Shown one piece after another: positions 1 through 5,070 of a DNA stretch of 5,070 nucleotides. The notes under the pieces were generated by a model. It made no database searches and was not told the origin of the DNA. It saw only the letters and a list, made by a program, of their open reading frames with translations. Source of the stretch: Bacteroidota bacterium. GTDB lineage: Bacteria; Bacteroidota; Bacteroidia; UKL13-3. The translations under genes were made by a program, and so were the position numbers. How positions within the stretch are numbered: position 1 is the stretch's first letter; the number at the start of each line of letters is the position of its first letter. The stretch lies in assembly GCA_010027395.1 (NCBI GenBank), contig RGVD01000185.1, positions 1 through 5,070 on the forward strand, read 5' to 3'.

Positions 1-5
1 AGGGC

Positions 6-1982
6 ATGATAAATATAGTGCCTAGCCGTAAATTTGTATTTCTTATTCTTATCCTTTCCTTCTTAGTTAATTACAAAAGTAAAGCACAACATCAATGTTC
101 GCTTTCTAAAAAGGCTGCGCATGCTCTTTTATTGAATAAATCCAACGCCAGTAATGAGCAAATGGATATTATGGAAAGATATGATGCTATCTTTCATGAA
201 TTGGATTTGAATGTAGAAAGAACCTCAACCTATATTTCAGGTAACGTAACAACCATCGCAAAATCTAGGGTTTCAAAGCTTGATACCTTTATGTTTCAAT
301 TGCATTCAAATTTAATTTTAGATTCAGTTCTTGGAATTAAAAATCAAAAGTTAAATTTTGTTAGACTTGCTGATGTGGCTTTGGTTTTATTAGATTCATC
401 TTATTCTAAAGATCAATTTATTAAAGTTAAGATATATTATCGCGGAACGCCACCAAGCGGAGCTAGCGCAGCCATTGGCAATGGTTTTAGCAGCAAGGCT
501 TCTCCTACTTATGCTAATCAAATTACTTGGAGTTTGAGTCAACCATACAGTGCTTATGAGTGGTGGCCATGCAAACAATCACTGCAAGATAAAATAGATT
601 CTGTTTTTATTTCGGTAACAACTGATAGTAACAATAAGGTAGGTGCAAATGGTTTGCTAAAAAGCATCACCCCAAAACCAAATGGAAAAAATACCTATAG
701 ATGGGAAACCCGTTATAAAATGAATTACTATTTGGTTATGGTTACTGTCGGACAATATACCGAATACAAGGCTTATGCTAAGCCAAAGCAGATAGCCGAT
801 AGTATATTAATACAACATTATATTTATTCAAACCCAAAGGCCTATACCAACAATGTTAGCAGTATAAATGCCACTGTTCCATTGGTTGAATTATTTTCAA
901 ATCTCTATGGTTTGTATCCTTTTTATAAAGAAAAATATGGCCATGTGATGGCACCATTTTCAGGAGGTATGGAACATCAAACCATGACCAGTCTTGGTGT
1001 TATGAATTTTGGCATTGTAGCACATGAGCTAGCGCACCAATGGTTTGGTGATAATGTTACATGCGCCACTTGGAAAGATATTTGGTTAAATGAAGGATTT
1101 GCCACCTATTCCGAATATCTGGCAGCCAAGTATTTAACTACAACTTCTAATACAGCCACAGTTTTAAATACGATGTTTAATGAAGCTAAGAAATCGGACG
1201 GAAATATATACGTGCCCGACACAACGGATGTGAATAGAATATTCTCAAGCGATATTACCTATAACAAAGGAGGTTCTGCTATTCGCGTTTTACATTATTT
1301 GTTAGGAGACACTCTTTTCTTTAATGTTTGTAAGCAATACCAAATTCAGAATGCAAACGGAAATGCTTCTACATTAGATTTAAACCAAATGGTAAATCAA
1401 ATAAGTGGAAAGAATTATAACTACTTTTTTGACGAATGGATTTTTGGCAATGGCATTCCATCTTATAATGTGAAATGGAACCAAATCGGAAGTAATTTGA
1501 TAGTATCAATTGAACAATCCAATACTGCTTCTCCTTCAAATTTATTTCAATTACCTTTACCTTTTTTAATCAAAAGTAATGCTGGTGATACCACCGTTTA
1601 TTTGCAACAAGGAGATGCTAAAAATTTGTTTGTAATAGATGTAGGAAGAACTGTCAATTCAATGCTATTTGATAATGAAAATTGGATTTTGAAAAATGCT
1701 AATTTAGTTAGAGATGGCACATTGAATGGTGTGGAAGATGTGTTTATAAATAGTGGAATTAGTATCCAACCTAACCCTTCATCAGGAAATGTCTTTGTTT
1801 CGGGAAATATGATAAAGCAAGCCCAAATAAATCTTTATGACATGCAGGGACGCTTATGTTTAACTACCAACCTGAACAAAGATGGAATGCTAGAATGTTC
1901 TGCTTTACAAAGAGGATTATACATCGCTATCATCCAAAATAGCGAAGGCTTGCTTCATAAACAAAAACTGCTATTGAATTAG
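6..1982 (+). CDS. Secreted M1-family zinc aminopeptidase with T9SS C-terminal sorting domain
   Basis: Exported zinc metallopeptidase (gluzincin, M1 family) expected to remove N-terminal residues from peptides outside the cytoplasm or at the cell surface. Residues 1-28 form a signal peptide: Arg8-Lys9, a hydrophobic run at about 10-21, and a likely cut after the SKAQ segment. The catalytic part shows the substrate-binding GAMEN-type motif as GGMEH (320-324), the zinc site HELAH (340-344), the third zinc ligand Glu363 in NEGF with the usual 18-residue spacing, and the probable transition-state Tyr419 in TYNKGG. Residues from about 585 to 658 (ISIQPNPSSG, then LYDMQGR, then GLYIA and a basic end KQKLLLN) match a type A T9SS sorting domain, so the protein is probably carried over the outer membrane and the tail removed. 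The ATG at 6 gives a complete signal peptide, although only five bases precede it and a farther start cannot be excluded. It is convergent with murA. The natural peptide substrates cannot be told from sequence. Confidence 0.93.
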   Translation: MINIVPSRKFVFLILILSFLVNYKSKAQHQCSLSKKAAHALLLNKSNASNEQMDIMERYDAIFHELDLNVERTSTYISGNVTTIAKSRVSKLDTFMFQLHSNLILDSVLGIKNQKLNFVRLADVALVLLDSSYSKDQFIKVKIYYRGTPPSGASAAIGNGFSSKASPTYANQITWSLSQPYSAYEWWPCKQSLQDKIDSVFISVTTDSNNKVGANGLLKSITPKPNGKNTYRWETRYKMNYYLVMVTVGQYTEYKAYAKPKQIADSILIQHYIYSNPKAYTNNVSSINATVPLVELFSNLYGLYPFYKEKYGHVMAPFSGGMEHQTMTSLGVMNFGIVAHELAHQWFGDNVTCATWKDIWLNEGFATYSEYLAAKYLTTTSNTATVLNTMFNEAKKSDGNIYVPDTTDVNRIFSSDITYNKGGSAIRVLHYLLGDTLFFNVCKQYQIQNANGNASTLDLNQMVNQISGKNYNYFFDEWIFGNGIPSYNVKWNQIGSNLIVSIEQSNTASPSNLFQLPLPFLIKSNAGDTTVYLQQGDAKNLFVIDVGRTVNSMLFDNENWILKNANLVRDGTLNGVEDVFINSGISIQPNPSSGNVFVSGNMIKQAQINLYDMQGRLCLTTNLNKDGMLECSALQRGLYIAIIQNSEGLLHKQKLLLN

Positions 1983-1987
1983 TTGTT

Positions 1988-2042
1988 ATAGGTATTTGAT
2001 TTATTAGAAAAACTTACCAATCAAAATAATTTTGTTACCTAT
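1988..2042. terminator. Possible bidirectional terminator between convergent genes
   Basis: The 106-base gap between the converging peptidase and murA genes holds nested AT-rich inverted repeats. ATAGGTA (1988-1994) can pair with TACCTAT (2036-2042), and TTTGATT (1995-2001) with AATCAAA (2019-2025). A separate small hairpin, CAAAA-TAA-TTTTG, lies at 2022-2034. Location fits a shared terminator, but no stem is GC-rich, the long stem has an asymmetric internal loop, and no clear T-tract follows on either strand. This is a positional inference only. Confidence 0.22.
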
Positions 2043-2088
2043 TTAAACATAAGGTACATAATAACGTAGACCTAAATTACTTTATATT

Positions 2089-3396
2089 TTATTCTACCCT
2101 AGTTATATCTGCACCCAACAATCTTAATCTTTCATCAATATGTTGGTAGCCTCTATCAATCTGAACAATATTGTTAATGGTTGATGTGCCTTCGGCAGCT
2201 AGAGCAGCAATTAGCATGGAAACACCTGCCCGAATATCAGGGCTACTCATCGTAATTCCTCTTAGTTTTTGCTCTCTGTTGCTACCAATAACAACAGCTC
2301 TATGCGGGTCGCAAAGAATAATTTTTGCACCCATATCAATCAAATTATCGACAAAGAAAAGTCTGCTTTCAAACATCCATTGGTGAATCAAAACACTGCC
2401 TTTAGCTTGCGTAGCTGTAACCAAAGCAATAGATATTAAATCAGGTGTGAAGGCAGGCCAAATTCCATCTCTAATGGTTAGCATAGAACCATTTATGAGA
2501 CTTTCAATTTTGTAGGTATCTTGACTTGGTATGAAAATATCATCCCCTCTAAATTCCATTTGGATGCCCATACGTTGGAATACTTTGGGTATGATTCCTA
2601 GGTCAGGTATAGAACAATTTTTAATCGTGATTTCAGAATTGGTTGTTGCGGCTAATCCTATAAAACTCCCAATTTCAATCATGTCGGGTAGCATGCGGTG
2701 GGTGCATCCTCCAAGTGAATCAACACCTTCTATGGTGAGCATATTAGAACCAACTCCCGTAATTTTTGCACCCATGCTGTTCAGCATTTTGCAAAGTTGT
2801 TGTAGGTAAGGTTCACATGCTGCGTTGTATATAGTGGTTTTGCCTTTAGCCAAAGTAGCAGCCATCAAAATGTTGGCTGTGCCTGTCACCGATGCTTCAT
2901 CAAGCACCATGTAAGTGCCTTTTAAATTTTTGGCATCAACACTATAAAACTTTTCATCGTGGTTGTATTCAAATTTTGCACCCAAAGCTTCAAAGCCTCT
3001 AAAGTGCGTATCTAAATGTCTTCGACCGATTTTATCACCTCCTGGTTCTGGAATAAACCCTTTGCCAAAACGAGCTAACAAAGGACCAACAATCATAATA
3101 GAACCTCTTAAGCCCGCGCCTTTCTTTTTAAAATCCTCGCTTAAAAGAAATTCTTGATTAACTTCTTTAGCTTCAAAAGTATAGGTGTCATTGTTGATTT
3201 TTTCAACCTTCACACCCATATCTGCGAGTAGTTCAATGAGTTTGATAACATCGCGGATATCGGGTATGTTTTCAATCGTAACCTTTTCTGGAGTCAACAA
3301 AACTGCAGATATTATTTGCAATGCTTCGTTCTTTGCCCCTTGAGGCACTATCTCTCCTTTTAACTGTTTACCACCTTTTACCTTAAAGTAAGCCAT
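2089..3396 (-). CDS. murA: UDP-N-acetylglucosamine 1-carboxyvinyltransferase (MurA), Asp-type active site
   Basis: Cytoplasmic enzyme that moves enolpyruvate from phosphoenolpyruvate to UDP-GlcNAc, the first committed step of peptidoglycan precursor synthesis. The 435 residues compare with 419 in E. coli MurA and align through its length. Lys22-Asn23 in GAKNEA match the substrate-binding pair of E. coli. Further landmarks are GLRGSI (95-100), the active-site loop PGGDKIGRRHLD (118-129), Asp319 in FTPDL (E. coli Asp305), Arg389 in DIRAG (E. coli Arg371) and Arg415 in DRGY (E. coli Arg397). In the loop, Asp121 stands where most MurA enzymes have Cys115, the residue alkylated by fosfomycin. This Cys-to-Asp state is known in Mycobacterium and Chlamydia and keeps activity. 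The ATG at 3396 gives the usual short N-terminus (MAYFKVKGGK) and sits just after a Bacteroidota-type -7 box. The gene is divergent from the 3801 gene and has no partner on its own strand here. It is presumably essential. Confidence 0.97.
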   Translation of the reverse strand: MAYFKVKGGKQLKGEIVPQGAKNEALQIISAVLLTPEKVTIENIPDIRDVIKLIELLADMGVKVEKINNDTYTFEAKEVNQEFLLSEDFKKKGAGLRGSIMIVGPLLARFGKGFIPEPGGDKIGRRHLDTHFRGFEALGAKFEYNHDEKFYSVDAKNLKGTYMVLDEASVTGTANILMAATLAKGKTTIYNAACEPYLQQLCKMLNSMGAKITGVGSNMLTIEGVDSLGGCTHRMLPDMIEIGSFIGLAATTNSEITIKNCSIPDLGIIPKVFQRMGIQMEFRGDDIFIPSQDTYKIESLINGSMLTIRDGIWPAFTPDLISIALVTATQAKGSVLIHQWMFESRLFFVDNLIDMGAKIILCDPHRAVVIGSNREQKLRGITMSSPDIRAGVSMLIAALAAEGTSTINNIVQIDRGYQHIDERLRLLGADITRVE

Positions 3397-3415
3397 ATTG
3401 ATTTTGTATTTTCTT

Positions 3416-3423
3416 CAAATATA
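3416..3423 (-). promoter_or_regulatory. Candidate murA -7 promoter box (Bacteroidota type)
   Basis: On the minus strand this reads TATATTTG, an exact match to the Bacteroidota consensus TAnnTTTG. Transcription would begin near 3410, giving a leader of about 14 bases before the murA ATG, reasonable for genes that do not use a Shine-Dalgarno sequence. The upstream TTG element is not well placed: the nearest one, at 3435-3437, is only 11 bases away, shorter than the usual spacing of about 17-23. Confidence 0.4.
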
Positions 3424-3768
3424 CTTTTCATGAGCAATAATGAAGTCTCACTTAGCTACACGATAATGTGGAAAAGGAGCAAGAATTTTAAATTAGTTAA
3501 CAAATTTCGTTGAATAAGGACAAATATTTGTTGTGATGTCAAACTGGACGTGATAATGATCCATTTTCTTGCTTTAGAATAATTTATATAGTTGCCCACT
3601 ATTTGTATATGAAAATTAGCCATTGTAGTTACTATAATCTCGTACGAACAATATTATAATTCCTTGAAAATATTTTACTAAGCCACATAAATTGAAAGAT
3701 ATTATCAAAAATATCAAGTTTATAGGTAAGAAATTGCTCGCATTGTCTCAGTAATTCACAAATTCAAC

Positions 3769-3776
3769 TATTTTCG
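3769..3776 (+). promoter_or_regulatory. Weak candidate -7 box for the 3801 gene
   Basis: TATTTTCG matches TAnnTTTG at all but one defined position. A TTG at 3743-3745 lies 23 bases upstream, at the outer limit of usual -33/-7 spacing. The predicted start of transcription, near 3782, would leave a leader of roughly 19 bases before the ATG at 3801. In such AT-rich DNA this could be chance. Confidence 0.22.
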
Positions 3777-3800
3777 CCCTTCATATAAATTACATAATAA

Positions 3801-4334
3801 ATGAATACAGAACTGAGTGTGTTTTTAGAAATTGTTAAATACCTTGTCCCAGCGCTTATTGTTTTTGTTATTACCCATTATCAATTAAAGTCATTCTTTG
3901 ATTCGGAATACCAAAAAAGACTGATCGACTTGCGATTTGAACAAACCAAAAATGTGCAACCCCTTAGAATGCAATCCTACGAAAGATTGATTTTACTGAT
4001 GGAGCGTATGAGTCCTGAAAGTCTAGTGATGCGCATTTACCAGCCAGGTATTTCTGCCACTCAACTTAAAACTGATTTGATTGCAGACATAAACACCGAG
4101 TTTAATCATAATATTTCGCAACAATTGTATGTATCTATTCAATGTTGGCAAATGGTGAGAGTGGTAAAAGAAGAGATGGTTAATTTGATTAACACGGCTT
4201 ATGCGGATTCAGGTCATAATGCTGTTGGTCTAGATTTAAGTAAGTCTATTTTTGAGCAATTGATTAAAATGGAAGAAATTCCTACTCATAAAGCGTTAAT
4301 TTTTATTAAGAAAGAATTTGATTTGATGTTTTAG
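3801..4334 (+). CDS. Membrane-anchored protein of unknown function (possible DUF7935-type)
   Basis: The 177-residue protein has one hydrophobic segment near the N-terminus (about residues 8-25) and no cleavage site, so it is probably held in the inner membrane by that segment. The rest is a mostly helical soluble part. Residues 34-70 are charged (SEYQKRLIDLRFEQTKN) and lead into QSYERLILLMERMSPESLVMRIY, and a second helical stretch runs from about 104 to 130. I see no catalytic motif. The layout (N-terminal anchor, then a Q-YERL-LFLERI-like helix) resembles a small family of uncharacterised Bacteroidota proteins that I believe is catalogued as DUF7935. This is recall and not tested. The ATG at 3801 follows an A/T-rich leader without Shine-Dalgarno, as expected for the phylum. 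The stop codon directly touches the first REP-like repeat, and the last 16 codons have a diverged copy downstream. The mutase gene follows on the same strand, but a functional link is not shown. Confidence 0.8.
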   Translation: MNTELSVFLEIVKYLVPALIVFVITHYQLKSFFDSEYQKRLIDLRFEQTKNVQPLRMQSYERLILLMERMSPESLVMRIYQPGISATQLKTDLIADINTEFNHNISQQLYVSIQCWQMVRVVKEEMVNLINTAYADSGHNAVGLDLSKSIFEQLIKMEEIPTHKALIFIKKEFDLMF

Positions 4335-4383
4335 TGCAGCCCTGAAAGGGCGAAATTCAAACAAGATAGGGTGAAGCCCTATC
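4335..4383 (+). repeat. REP-like twin-hairpin element, copy 1
   Basis: The 49-base element starts at the base after the TAG of the 3801 gene. Hairpin A is GCCCT-GAA-AGGGC (4339-4351). A 13-base linker (4352-4364) follows. Hairpin B is GATAGGG-TGAAG-CCCTATC (4365-4383). The short GC-rich stems in AT-rich surroundings stand out. Without a T-run after it, it is not a typical intrinsic terminator, though the hairpins could protect the 3' end of the message. The twin-hairpin form, the repetition and the place just after a gene fit extragenic REP elements, which in other bacteria are moved by IS200-like RAYT transposases. None is present here. Confidence 0.8.
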
Positions 4384-4443
4384 ATAAAAGGAGCTAATAA
4401 AGCGCTTTTAGATATTAAGAAAGAATTTGATTTTATGTTGAAT

Positions 4444-4492
4444 TGCAGCCCTGAAAGGGCGTAATGCGAATAAGATAGGGTGAAGCCCTATC
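4444..4492 (+). repeat. REP-like twin-hairpin element, copy 2
   Basis: Hairpin A (4448-4460) and hairpin B (4474-4492, loop TGAAG) are identical to copy 1. The linker (4461-4473) is again exactly 13 bases but matches copy 1 at only about 9 of 13 positions. This copy lies in the second unit of the 109-base duplication and probably arose with it. Identical stems with a changed linker suggest selection or conversion acting on the hairpins. Confidence 0.8.
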
Positions 4493-4519
4493 AAAATAAA
4501 AAAGGAATTAGTGTTTAAT

Positions 4520-4568
4520 TGCAGCCCTGAAAGGGCCAAATATGATAAAAATAGGGTGCAGCCCTATT
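4520..4568 (+). repeat. REP-like twin-hairpin element, copy 3, next to the mutase start
   Basis: Hairpin A (4524-4536) is unchanged, the linker is 13 bases (4537-4549), and hairpin B is AATAGGG-TGCAG-CCCTATT (4550-4568). The outermost pair of B is A-T here and G-C in copies 1 and 2, a paired change that keeps the 7-base stem. The loop differs by one base (TGCAG for TGAAG). It is offset 76 bases from copy 2, against 109 between copies 1 and 2. The missing 33 bases correspond to most of the duplicated gene tail. The element ends 22 bases before the mutase ATG, so it probably lies in that gene's leader or promoter. Confidence 0.8.
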
Positions 4569-4590
4569 ATTGAATACATTATTAAAAACA

Positions 4591-5067
4591 ATGACAGATA
4601 AAAAATTTACAACCGATAGTGGCATAGAGATTAAGCAATTATATTCTGAACCTATTGCCAATACTGAGAAGCCAGGTGAATTCCCATACACACGTGGTGT
4701 GCAACCCGATATGTACCGCGGACGTTTATGGACCATGAGGCAATATGCAGGTTTCTCAACAGCTGAAGAAAGTAACAAGCGTTACCATTACCTATTAAAT
4801 CAAGGTACAACAGGTTTGAGTGTGGCCTTTGATTTACCTACACAAATTGGATATGATAGCGACCATATCATGAGTGAGGGTGAAGTGGGTAAAGTGGGCG
4901 TGGCTATTGATACTTTGAGAGATATTGAAATTCTGTTTGATGGTATTAAACTGGAAAACATTACCACCAGTATGACCATCAACGCTACAGCATCAACGCT
5001 TTTGGCTTTTTATATTGCCTTGGCTAGAAAGCAAGGTGCTGATATCAAAAAGATTTCAGGATCCTGA
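4591..5067 (+). CDS. B12-dependent acyl-CoA mutase (methylmalonyl-CoA mutase family) large subunit, N-terminal part, interrupted
   Basis: This is the start of the substrate-binding TIM-barrel subunit of an adenosylcobalamin-dependent acyl-CoA mutase, a cytoplasmic enzyme that interconverts branched and linear acyl-CoA (methylmalonyl-CoA and succinyl-CoA in the classical case). Residues 31-55 (FPYTRGVQPDMYRGRLWTMRQYAGF) are the family signature. Arg44, Thr48, Arg50, Tyr52 and Ser77 line up without gaps with Arg82, Thr85, Arg87, Tyr89 and Ser114 of the Propionibacterium enzyme. Positions 75 and 77 of that enzyme are Gln38 and Asp40 here, and its MTMNG is MTINA (128-132). These belong to the archaeal/Bacillus-like branch, so the exact substrate is open. 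The frame stops after residue 158 (ISGS then TGA), where the family normally continues as SGTIQNDILK. Most of the barrel and any B12 domain are missing. I prefer ATG 4591, since the in-frame TTG at 4570 only adds MNTLLKT and nearly touches the repeat. Confidence 0.9.
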   Translation: MTDKKFTTDSGIEIKQLYSEPIANTEKPGEFPYTRGVQPDMYRGRLWTMRQYAGFSTAEESNKRYHYLLNQGTTGLSVAFDLPTQIGYDSDHIMSEGEVGKVGVAIDTLRDIEILFDGIKLENITTSMTINATASTLLAFYIALARKQGADIKKISGS

Positions 5068-5070
5068 AAT

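Larger units (their letters stand above)
3397..3800. other. Divergent intergenic region, no recognisable gene
   Basis: The 404 bases between murA and the membrane-protein gene are strongly AT-rich. I find no tRNA, rRNA, riboswitch or protein similarity. Contents are the murA -7 box (3416-3423), a weak -7-like box near the downstream gene (3769-3776), a 12-base perfect palindrome ACAAATATTTGT (3520-3531) and a short inverted repeat GATATT/AATATC with a 6-base loop (3699-3716). Very short open frames exist on both strands, the longest seen being 55 codons on the minus strand, but none has support. The gap is long for a Bacteroidota promoter region, so an unrecognised small RNA or the remains of a lost gene are possible. 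Confidence 0.5.
4285..4502 (+). repeat. 109-base imperfect tandem duplication including the 3' end of the upstream gene
   Basis: Bases 4285-4393 and 4394-4502 align without gaps at an offset of exactly 109. Over the first 59 bases of each I count about 48 identical, and the two hairpins in each unit are identical. Unit 1 holds the last 16 codons of the 3801 gene, its TAG and one twin-hairpin element. Unit 2 repeats all of this, but its counterpart of the TAG is AAT. In its own frame (+1 relative to the gene) the copy still reads like the gene's C-terminus (NKALLDIKKEFDFML against HKALIFIKKEFDLMF). The copy has no start of its own and is best read as a duplicated gene tail without function. 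Confidence 0.75.

Noticed and set aside
318..326. GGMEH in place of GAMEN as a sign of a defective M1 peptidase
   Set aside because: GGMEH-type motifs are a known variant in the M1 family. The zinc ligands and the catalytic Glu and Tyr are all present. (The positions given are residue numbers of the protein, bases about 963-977.)
396..578. Minus-strand open frame inside the peptidase gene
   Set aside because: Lies wholly within a strongly supported coding region and looks like no protein family. The same holds for the frames opposite murA (2171-2386, 2531-2809, 2963-3157) and opposite the mutase (4515-4778, 4800-4982).
3430..3513. A 27-codon plus-strand frame (starts MSNNEVSLSY) between the divergent genes
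   Set aside because: Very short, overlaps the region just upstream of the murA -7 box, and nothing supports translation.
3456..3623. A 55-codon open frame on the minus strand starting MANFHIQIVG in the murA/3801 gap
   Set aside because: No recognisable family, no -7 box before it, low-complexity AT-driven composition, and such a frame is expected by chance in this kind of DNA.
4335..4383. Ordinary intrinsic terminator for the 3801 gene
   Set aside because: Stems are short (5 and 7 bp), neither is followed by a T-run, and the element recurs twice downstream, including just before the next start codon. A role in 3'-end protection remains possible.
4335..4568. CRISPR array
   Set aside because: The repeat units are themselves twin hairpins, spacing is 109 and then 76 bases, the longer interval is a copied gene tail rather than a unique spacer, and there are no cas genes.
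4384..4590. Cobalamin riboswitch upstream of the B12-dependent mutase
   Set aside because: No B12-box or the extended multi-stem aptamer is visible. The interval is taken up by the repeat units and the copied gene tail.
4570..4590. TTG at 4570 as the mutase start codon
   Set aside because: It would add seven residues (MNTLLKT) with no family counterpart that I know and would lie two bases after hairpin B. ATG 4591 gives a normal MTDKK start with an A-rich leader.

Overview
The window is a low-GC piece of chromosome that most likely comes from a member of the Bacteroidota. The evidence is an exported peptidase with a C-terminal domain of the type IX secretion (T9SS) sorting type, the absence of Shine-Dalgarno sequences before the starts, a TAnnTTTG-type -7 box upstream of murA, and the general character of the proteins. 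I cannot place it below phylum from sequence alone. The window length, a first gene starting at base 6 and a last gene that loses its frame in the final bases suggest a short contig or clone rather than a slice of a finished genome.

Layout: (1) 6-1982 (+), a secreted M1-family zinc aminopeptidase with signal peptide, catalytic domain and T9SS sorting tail. (2) 1983-2088, a convergent intergenic gap with AT-rich inverted repeats. (3) 2089-3396 (-), murA, the first committed enzyme of peptidoglycan synthesis, with Asp in place of the usual active-site Cys that fosfomycin alkylates. (4) 3397-3800, a 404-base divergent intergenic region holding a good -7 box for murA, a weak one for the next gene, and otherwise nothing recognisable. 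(5) 3801-4334 (+), a 177-residue membrane-anchored protein of unknown function. (6) 4335-4568, three copies of a 49-base twin-hairpin (REP-like) repeat. The first begins at the base after the stop codon. The second lies in a 109-base tandem duplication that also copied the last ~16 codons of the preceding gene. The third ends 22 bases before the next gene. (7) 4591-5067 (+), the N-terminal part of a B12-dependent acyl-CoA mutase (methylmalonyl-CoA mutase family), broken or cut off at the window edge.

The genes do not form an obvious pathway. Peptidase and murA are convergent. MurA and the membrane protein are divergent. Only the membrane protein and the mutase run in the same direction and could share a transcript, with the repeat array between them. 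The most unusual part is this array. Both stems, their 26-base register and a 13-base linker of fixed length but variable sequence are kept in all three copies. One stem shows a compensatory base-pair change, so the structure seems to be what is maintained. I see no transposase, CRISPR, tRNA or rRNA, and no complete new multi-gene system.
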